8,955 nucleotides of DNA from an uncultured Spirochaetales bacterium. Its GTDB lineage: Bacteria > Spirochaetota > Spirochaetia > Treponematales > Treponemataceae. This document shows, one piece after another, positions 6,001 to 8,955 of this stretch. The position numbers were made by a program, and so were the translations under genes. How positions within the stretch are numbered: position 1 is the first letter of the stretch; each line of letters begins with the position of its first letter. The stretch lies in assembly GCA_946061495.1 (NCBI GenBank), contig CAMGSV010000097.1:1-8955 (forward strand), written 5' to 3'. A model generated the notes under the pieces. That model did not search any database. It saw only the letters and a list, made by a program, of their open reading frames with translations, and was not told the origin of the DNA.

Positions 6001-8134
6001 CATCACCAGCACCGTAGGACGAGCCACCGCCACCGCCGGACTCAACCTTGCCAGCGGAGCCCTGTCCACCCTCAGCACCACCACATTGCAGAGCATGGAC
6101 TTCGACAAGATAGGCAGCGGAGACTTCTTCAACAGGGAAATGTTCATGAGCCACATAGGAAGCAAGAGTACTTGGGCATCCTTGGTGGCCGGTGCGGCCA
6201 GTACCGGAGTTTCCACCTATGGAAGCGGTGTGTTCGGAGCGATGGGAGCCGAGGCGAACAAATTCTATGGCGGTGCCATGAGTCTGGCCACATCGGCAGC
6301 CAGCACTGCCGCCAGCTATGGAGTCCATGTAGCTTTCAACGGAGGTGACTGGGTTGGAGCCTACGAGGCCATGGGAGGCATCAGCGTGAATGTGGCCAGC
6401 TTCGGAGCCTTGGCTGACCTTGTGGGAAGCGGCATTGCCCGCAGCAACACCACCGGCCAAAACATCCTGGGCAAGGTCATGGACAAGCTGGATGGCCGGG
6501 GCGTCATGCTGAACATCGGACTGGACGGAGTGAGCGCCAGCGTAGGCTCCGGCGGCATTGACCTGAGCGGCAACCTGTACGACCTGGGAAAGCGTGCCCT
6601 GGATAAACGAGCATTGGAATCCTACACAGCAGCCCATGGACAGGAGAAGGGGGATGCAGCCTGGAACAACTACGTGTACGGAGACTGGACCCAGGAGAAC
6701 ACCTCCGCCCGCCTTGCCAGCGGCCTTGACCAGCTGGAGCTTGTTGAGCAGGCTGGATTCACCGCCCGAACCACCAGCAACGGAGTCGGCGGCCGCCTGA
6801 TACAGCTGGTAAATAGTGGCAACAGCTACAACAGCGCCATTGCCCTGGGCCACGAGTCCTATCGAGACGGCATCATCGGCACTGCCGAACAGCAGGGCGG
6901 TGAGACCTTAGCGGCCACCACCGCCCACACCCAGATGGCTCTGCGGATGCTTGATGACGGCAAGGCAATCCAGATGACGGAGAACCTGGACACGGACATC
7001 ACCGCCTACCAGATTTCCCAGCACCTGGGCGACGAGTCCATCTTCGCCGGTTACGTGGCGGGAAACTATGATGCAAGTGCGGATTATTGGAAGCTGAATC
7101 TTGAAGGTGAAATTGAGTGGGATGGTTCAAGAGATTTAAATGTTGAATATCGAGATGAGTACGGAAATGTGAAAATTAAACATGGACATATAAAAGATGA
7201 TACAGGGTCGTTTAGTCAATCTTTAGCCAAATATGTTGGTATGTCTCGTGCTCAAGAGATTTTAAAGCTTAATTTAAATGATGCTTCTTCCTATGATTTA
7301 CAAACATTAGTTGACGTGTTGAAAATTCATCCAATGATGGCAAATACACTTCAAAGAGTTGACGAGTTACCAAGTATTGTTACTGATACACAGAGAGAGA
7401 AATTAGTTGGTGAAACTTTGATGAAAAAACATGGTATGACTTGGGATATAGAGAAAAATGCTTGGATAGGGGGGATGGAGCCGATTAAATTGACTGACAA
7501 TTCAGCTATAGGTCAGATTGTTATCAATAAGGATGCTGGTGGAACATACAATCGCTTTGGAATTTTCGGTGTAGTAGAAAGAAATGTATTAAGTTATGAT
7601 TCAACAAGGAAACAAAGTGATAGTTCTCCTGACTATCAAGGTTTGGATGTATTGAAATTATACAAGACTGATTTGGATGGCAATATAATTGATTCAAATA
7701 TTTCATTTAGCTGGCAAACTGTTGCAAATGGATATTCCGATGTAAGGCATGAGATAAAAACCAGTATTGCTACGGAAGTATATCGGGATGAAACTGTGGT
7801 TGCCGGTGAAACATTTAATCTGAGGTTTGGTGATTTTAAGAATCATCAAACATTTGGAGGAAATTATTTTATTATTAATTCTGGTACAACTATAGCTGGA
7901 ATGAAAATAGATTCAGCGGGGAATACATCTGATGTTTGGGATAGAATCCTAGGTCATTCAAATTTTTTGAATGAAAAAGGAAGGCCTGATAATGGAGGAT
8001 TGGTATCTGCCGCTTGTTTTATCAATGCTATGGATACAATCAATTCTATAAATGATTGGGTTATGAAAGACATTGCTTATCCTTATGAAATCAAAAGTAT
8101 TGTAAATGAAATTGATTGGTCACGGAGAAGATAA
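2..8134 (+). CDS. Giant multidomain protein of spirochaetal long-protein type, putative polymorphic toxin (5' partial)
   Basis: The frame is open from the first bases to TAA at 8132-8134, giving at least 2710 residues. The TTG at position 2 is only the first in-frame codon, with no ribosome binding site visible, so the true start is upstream. Domains in order: acidic coiled coil (86-240), Pro/Ser linker (288-306), helical region with a second coiled coil (793-873), hydrophobic hairpin (1232-1267), Trp-spaced helix (1524-1624), Gly/Ala/Ser-rich core (1961-2150), His/Glu cluster (2284-2309), and a low-GC tail (2360-2710). From memory, the stretch from about residue 1930 to 2365 resembles recurrent Treponema giant proteins and perhaps Leptospira TIGR04388. 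The conserved body, variable-looking tip and coupled exported gene suggest a polymorphic toxin, but a large structural or surface protein is also possible. No signal peptide can be judged because the N-terminus is missing. The coding call is very secure; the family is moderate; the function is inferred. Confidence 0.95.
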   Translation: MQVVLADLVKVDSSTTASEIASLLNTQFVLNHTGLSFDSSLWESSEILLNQDTGWLVLSDAGLKSLEETTKSLLEAFDPNSLDGSSSELDAEFQRLETLLSYWQDELAVAEALRDYATTTTSSAETAAETQREMEQADQRYQQALEDYQLQQETVDTAMDSIEEAMKELEGKQLELDEVEVRVEEIKNQLAAVQETDRQLDKEVVEGQIVKVLDTLAKSFSQEQEDKLHSLVKSYFQKELEIGNESFNSTMEKLLENIPTRFRDRDNEYLSKMISSFEEPLDSLKASKLPEPPASSESPSPGQEPVIKAVDFTPLRNLSTSISQDMDTTQLDSLLDSIEVILASDPSTLTPDQLTQLEKDLAAATLLLVSFRDQYQDELDYRNEAKVYLLEQEPDSWKQFSDTAVPEESHQRIQERKDKIVATYENLTVNKLNEAHSQGVQKLQEIVDGGLWQCSTWDEVVALTLKIRHASTNLHASGKRSVEQLIGLIVQHWAMGNPQSARTGETNPSSQSTGNVAITSREVQLHLDKLYLVETDISNVEIVLSVLEDDIPTNHPDRTKFMDYAATLIFQDIGSQNLGPVTDESDFLSLLRTEFFSWNKEFQSLTQETQQSIARQVLQLKADAELQTTDSPESGSYDDSLRPVLEGLIREMEEKQFLLELEEMRAYHLKTDDSSRLAEMVGLAQAIQGSSFLVMDRWQAVQTMTQKDGFMNMELGRIEMLGQSWFQSILDCGDQPYQYVDPAQQVVLEGGEADNSKEENSTHELDGIIVLLDTSWYEESLSPLMNLYQIIDSSKTELEDKKLVLEEELHQAEGERNEIVASFHQQNRELEKRLESYNLEVQSENFLHQNLLDARLRQRIAQEKYQWASRIYLDSLGSSESSTPNAYKSPLSRYNDTLLAVNRHQQALDILRQIKGKNGSLGDKEYERQLLDYQQALGDSYVMQVVLSQSLTAVVKQEQATQEAELKDQINVSKLLFSHNQLAEASGTEKAVPLLSESPALELVRITRDDAGNYILSLGHSTDYVKTGTMSSIDSDGNSSEIDIYGYVTSLRPAAGTLDEALLEEYLTAKSETVTQVKETLKLTRAEVEARQWLKDMYSKGDDYLNRLLLASLHLKTYSDRSKEFLGGQVDLREEGQFQADQLPNVGKFHSVDVSSLYTQERVSAAASAYSSIMSQEGGEGDLARYILYRETSLLDKQEWMKREKALVEWLALEEVREELADKQNAKTVEAAVSFALAASLSIAAIFCKPLWAAVYAATCIAITATDAAISLKEAKNSVGDLENGKQSIVSAETRRLGGLMDCLLAGEADLAEQWELLNVFYYGGQAAEEGGSLSHEKVTAALDKMLAGSPLVSGQEYGELVSRERVDAMLSGDGQKVTDILKLVAGELAGGLSLAELSLGQEAARLREQSQAAMAEFYRTLGQSVTIAEEDLQRLAELEAQATDESLATAQRQAALIEYNALYQSLHTMDGSSQAQLVSFATRAFGNQGWDSLAHKKNVYNSGKSLYNTRVDLSTETELYTVWLHDLLAQQAAAGWQEGASQVMEQAQLQWDLERDLLARRRQLWEGEVAETLAAGRSSWQRMEEKLNKEYTLWRRRFQKELEERQEEWESGYLEYLQEKEAWVQESHRQALTQGVVANAELPPSVSTKALEERAARLSRSMESGASHQMAAATVEAILGEADLRRHIDRSATMASLGRSAAMGIKRVHRGASSLENHLVVREQVSSNSQLMKRLAGRQAADYGQELLEQILEGYMEGIDRQNQAMVEWQEHLAWNAGYSVDGDIRRTVVVDATLMNPIRETQHLPVYQHFRTTAPRLRSLDAGSEKNAMTQLGLAQQELELWGRSILGDKGLFAEHRGAAPELAGTPDPSGSKRAAFRDLGSGQMGAILVEYYWNSIQARKGMAELSKPGHDKRLFDDRGLPFTAPTLREVSEVAMNIIGTATGQAWWFSYIDDAIFAGIDLGGGYKTAGEIGREVAVKAAGVAIGAGTNWAGNAISDITSTVGRATATAGLNLASGALSTLSTTTLQSMDFDKIGSGDFFNREMFMSHIGSKSTWASLVAGAASTGVSTYGSGVFGAMGAEANKFYGGAMSLATSAASTAASYGVHVAFNGGDWVGAYEAMGGISVNVASFGALADLVGSGIARSNTTGQNILGKVMDKLDGRGVMLNIGLDGVSASVGSGGIDLSGNLYDLGKRALDKRALESYTAAHGQEKGDAAWNNYVYGDWTQENTSARLASGLDQLELVEQAGFTARTTSNGVGGRLIQLVNSGNSYNSAIALGHESYRDGIIGTAEQQGGETLAATTAHTQMALRMLDDGKAIQMTENLDTDITAYQISQHLGDESIFAGYVAGNYDASADYWKLNLEGEIEWDGSRDLNVEYRDEYGNVKIKHGHIKDDTGSFSQSLAKYVGMSRAQEILKLNLNDASSYDLQTLVDVLKIHPMMANTLQRVDELPSIVTDTQREKLVGETLMKKHGMTWDIEKNAWIGGMEPIKLTDNSAIGQIVINKDAGGTYNRFGIFGVVERNVLSYDSTRKQSDSSPDYQGLDVLKLYKTDLDGNIIDSNISFSWQTVANGYSDVRHEIKTSIATEVYRDETVVAGETFNLRFGDFKNHQTFGGNYFIINSGTTIAGMKIDSAGNTSDVWDRILGHSNFLNEKGRPDNGGLVSAACFINAMDTINSINDWVMKDIAYPYEIKSIVNEIDWSRRR
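257..721 (+). other. Coiled-coil region 1 of the giant protein (residues about 86-240)
   Basis: This stretch is rich in Glu, Gln, Leu and Ala, with hydrophobic residues at heptad-like spacing, for example around KELEGKQLELDEVEVRVEEI, and almost no Gly or Pro. It reads as a long, strongly acidic coiled coil or helical bundle. Such rods usually act in oligomerisation or as spacers. It is followed by a Pro/Ser-rich linker near 863-917 (PEPPASSESPSPGQEP) that probably breaks the helix before the next helical block. Exact limits were judged by eye. Confidence 0.7.
863..917 (+). other. Pro/Ser-rich interdomain linker (residues 288-306)
   Basis: This short segment contains five prolines and six serines among about nineteen residues, lying between two helix-rich regions. 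It is likely a flexible, disordered linker. No repeat unit is visible in it. Confidence 0.55.
2378..2620 (+). other. Coiled-coil region 2 of the giant protein (residues about 793-873)
   Basis: The segment has charged heptad-like sequence (ELEDKKLVLEEELHQAEGER, then RELEKRLESYNLEV) without Pro or Gly breaks beyond one position. It lies roughly 550 residues after the first coiled coil, and further helical, Gln/Glu-rich sequence follows to about residue 970. The intervening region (about 310-790) is also mostly helical in composition and has no motif I recognise. Confidence 0.65.
3695..3802 (+). other. Hydrophobic hairpin, candidate membrane segment (residues about 1232-1267)
   Basis: Two hydrophobic runs, about 1233-1248 (VSFALAASLSIAAIFC) and 1251-1266 (LWAAVYAATCIAITAT), are separated by Lys-Pro. 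They are flanked by charged helical sequence on both sides. Each run is about 16 residues, short for a full membrane span but suited to a re-entrant or inserting hairpin, as seen in pore-forming or translocating proteins. It could instead be a buried helical hairpin in a soluble bundle. Confidence 0.55.
4571..4873 (+). repeat. Trp-spaced helical repeat (Trp every 14-15 residues, residues 1524-1624)
   Basis: Eight tryptophans fall at residues 1524, 1537, 1552, 1566, 1581, 1595, 1610 and 1624. The gaps are 13, 15, 14, 15, 14, 15 and 14, so after the first gap the unit is a 29-residue pair. The residues between are highly charged and helix-forming (Glu, Arg, Gln, Leu), with no Pro. The mean step of 14.5 residues equals four turns at 3.625 residues per turn, so all the Trp side chains would lie on nearly one face of a straight helix. 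Only the Trp spacing is conserved between units; the rest of each unit differs, which suggests an old protein-level repeat rather than a recent DNA duplication. Confidence 0.85.
5882..6451 (+). other. Gly/Ala/Ser/Thr-rich hydrophobic core (residues about 1961-2150)
   Basis: Roughly 190 residues are dominated by Gly, Ala, Ser and Thr with few charges, for example VAVKAAGVAIGAG and SLATSAASTAASYGVHVAF. It follows a WWFSYIDDAIFAGIDLGGGY segment. From memory, similar Gly/Ala-rich stretches occupy this place in other giant spirochaetal proteins. The composition suits packed small-residue helices that may enter a membrane, or a tightly packed soluble core; the sequence alone does not decide. Local GC is high (about 65% in one sampled line). 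Confidence 0.55.
6512..7060 (+). other. Conserved-looking pre-tip block with His-Glu...Glu...His cluster (residues about 2171-2353)
   Basis: The block begins with a Gly-rich beta-like segment (LDGVSASVGSGGIDLSGNLY), passes through AAWNNYVYGDWTQENT, and holds GHESYRDG with H2284 and E2285, then E2301 and H2309 in an E-x7-H arrangement. It ends at ESIFAGYVAG just before the composition break. I recall very similar wording in Treponema giant proteins, always near the C-terminal end, so this is probably the domain that precedes exchangeable tips. The His/Glu set could bind a metal, but there is no HExxH, so a protease role is only a guess. This role would parallel the pre-toxin processing domains of known polymorphic toxins. 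Confidence 0.5.
7955..8017 (+). other. Candidate YkuD-like His/Cys motif, non-canonical (H2652 to C2672)
   Basis: H2652 lies in ILGHSNF and C2672 in SAACFIN, with 19 residues between them. The YkuD L,D-transpeptidase motif is H, 14-17 residues, Ser or Thr, His-Gly-Cys; here there are 16 residues, then Ser, Ala, Ala, Cys. Spacing, the Ser and a hydrophobic residue after the Cys agree; the His-Gly pair does not. A beta-like stretch (FGGNYFIINSGTTIAG) lies ahead of it, as expected for that fold. It may be a variant, an inactive relative, or chance. Confidence 0.35.
8124..8127 (+). promoter_or_regulatory. Ribosome binding site of the downstream gene
   Basis: GGAG sits eight bases before the ATG at 8136, inside the last Arg codons of the giant gene. 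Because the stop and the next start are one base apart, ribosomes finishing the upstream gene can pass directly to this site. No promoter or terminator is visible between the genes. Confidence 0.85.
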
Positions 8135-8135
8135 A

Positions 8136-8955
8136 ATGAAGAGATTTTTTGTTTTTTGCGTGTTTTTCCTGGCTTGTAATTTGTATGGAATAGACTGGCT
8201 GAAGGAACTGAAGGAAAATTTTATTTTGGATGGTTCCTGTATTATGGGTGAGATGGAGTACGGAAATAGGTTTCGGCGGGATGGTGAGGAAATTTTTGTT
8301 GAGTATGGAATTTATAACAAGAATCCTATAGTTCAGGATGGAGTGATAGTTCCTGCTACCGACAAGTTTCCGTTGAATGTAATGTGGTTGAATGAGGAAA
8401 CTGGTTTTACTGAAATTGAAATTAAAGATTCTGAATCTCCCTTGCAGATGATGATTGTCGGGGATTATCATTTGTTGGGGATTCCTAAGGAGAAGTTCTT
8501 TTGGAAAGACAAGAAGTCCGTGGATTTCTTCGAGGGATTGTGGTTGATGAGTTCAACTGATTTACCGTCTGTTTTACGGGAATATGATCTTGCGTTCGTT
8601 CCAAAGGATTCGTTCCCACTTTGTGATGTGATTGAAGATGTGAAATCAAGTAGTCATCTTGTGGAATATTCGGGGGTCAATAAAATTGAATATTCTGGTG
8701 AGCATTTAGATAAGTATATTGTGACTAGTAAACAGGTCTATAGCAATGGTCATTCCATAAATCAATACTGTTTTCCTTGGGTAGAAAATGCGACTGGAGC
8801 AGGCAAAGGAGAATGGATTGAATTTTTTCTCAATTCTCCTCAATCGATTGTGTATATTTTGAATGGATTTGTAGATCCCGGTCGCCCTCATTTATTCAGG
8901 GAAAATAGCAGGATGAAGGTTGCTTCTATAACAGGCTGGACAAGTTCAGGAGAAA
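8136..8955 (+). CDS. Exported protein with NADase-type glycan-binding-like domain, putative immunity or accessory protein (3' partial)
   Basis: The ATG at 8136 has a well-placed GGAG and the frame stays open for 273 codons to the window edge. Residues 1-18 (MKRFFVFCVFFLACNLYG) form a signal peptide. Cleavage after Gly18 is plausible, or lipidation at Cys14 if the relaxed spirochaetal lipobox applies (FLAC). Residues about 20-180 are not recognised. Residues about 214-268 carry PWVENATGAGKGEWIEF, an ILNGF segment and NSRMKVASI, which match my memory of the NADase-type glycan-binding (discoidin-like) domain frequent in Treponema exported proteins. It should be periplasmic or membrane-anchored. 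Stop-start spacing of one base to the giant gene implies co-expression, so it may protect against, or help deliver, the upstream tip. The domain match is moderate and the role is inferred. Confidence 0.85.
   Translation, partial: MKRFFVFCVFFLACNLYGIDWLKELKENFILDGSCIMGEMEYGNRFRRDGEEIFVEYGIYNKNPIVQDGVIVPATDKFPLNVMWLNEETGFTEIEIKDSESPLQMMIVGDYHLLGIPKEKFFWKDKKSVDFFEGLWLMSSTDLPSVLREYDLAFVPKDSFPLCDVIEDVKSSSHLVEYSGVNKIEYSGEHLDKYIVTSKQVYSNGHSINQYCFPWVENATGAGKGEWIEFFLNSPQSIVYILNGFVDPGRPHLFRENSRMKVASITGWTSSGE

Larger units (their letters stand above)
7079..8131 (+). other. Low-GC C-terminal tip, candidate effector domain (residues 2360-2710)
   Basis: About 350 residues follow the junction. Sampled lines here are about 27-30% GC, against about 65% upstream in the same reading frame, and codons end mostly in A or T. 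The first third is helical (SLAKYVGMSRAQEILKLNLN), the middle has mixed sequence, and the last 120 residues look like a beta-rich globular domain ending in the His/Cys motif at 2652-2672. The tail is followed directly by the exported downstream gene. The composition suggests that the tip was acquired by recombination. Function is not known; a YkuD-like peptidoglycan enzyme is the best guess from motif spacing. Confidence 0.6.

Noticed and set aside
5996..6853. 285-codon open frame on the - strand
   Set aside because: It is antisense to the Gly/Ala/Ser-rich core; its own Gly/Ala/Val bias is a mirror of that region.
6851..6868. Zinc metalloprotease HExxH motif
   Set aside because: The sequence is HESYRD, so the second His is absent; only a looser His/Glu cluster can be claimed.
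7311..7339. Promoter-like pair TTGACG and AATGAT with 17-base spacing inside the tail
   Set aside because: The second box matches only four of six consensus bases. Such pairs are expected by chance in AT-rich DNA, and no good ribosome binding site precedes the nearby in-frame ATG at 7421.
1..8134. Rhs/YD repeats, filamentous haemagglutinin repeats, Hint or intein motifs
   Set aside because: None of the characteristic repeats or splice motifs is visible on reading the protein, so known Rhs or CDI family assignment is not supported.
8091..8471. 126-codon open frame on the - strand
   Set aside because: It overlaps the stop-start junction and the signal peptide region of the downstream gene, which has a proper ribosome binding site and signal peptide; the antisense frame shows no such support.

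Overview
The window holds two genes on the + strand, both cut by the window edges. The first is a giant open reading frame that fills positions 2-8134: at least 2710 codons, open at the 5' edge, so its true start lies upstream. The second starts one base after the first stops (ATG at 8136), is preceded by a clear ribosome binding site, and runs off the 3' edge after 273 codons. There is no intergenic region, RNA gene, insertion sequence, CRISPR array or terminator that I can support. The organism is most likely a spirochaete, probably Treponema. This rests on remembered resemblance of the C-terminal core of the giant protein to very long Treponema hypothetical proteins (and to the long Leptospira family catalogued as TIGR04388), and on the NADase-type glycan-binding-like domain in the second protein, which is common in Treponema. 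No search was run.

Layout of the giant protein: an acidic coiled coil (residues about 86-240), a Pro/Ser-rich linker (about 288-306), a long helical stretch with a second coiled coil (about 793-873), a hydrophobic hairpin (about 1232-1267), a Trp-marked helical block with a tryptophan every 14 or 15 residues (1524-1624), a Gly/Ala/Ser-rich hydrophobic core (about 1961-2150), a conserved-looking block with a His-Glu...Glu...His cluster (2284-2309), a junction around GNYDASADYWKL (2354 onward), and a C-terminal tail of about 350 residues.

Base composition changes sharply along this one gene. Counts on sample 60-base lines give about 42-48% GC near the 5' end, about 65% in the middle, and about 27-30% after the junction at about 7064-7088; one line of the second gene is about 43%. 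A conserved body with a compositionally foreign tip, followed at once by a small exported protein, is the layout of a polymorphic toxin with its immunity or accessory gene.

The tip ends with a His-x19-Cys arrangement whose spacing and Ser at Cys-3 resemble the YkuD L,D-transpeptidase motif, but the usual His-Gly before the Cys is Ala-Ala. If the tip acts on peptidoglycan in the periplasm, the exported downstream protein would be in the right compartment to neutralise or assist it. That functional link is a hypothesis; the gene layout, the composition break and the Trp periodicity are directly visible.
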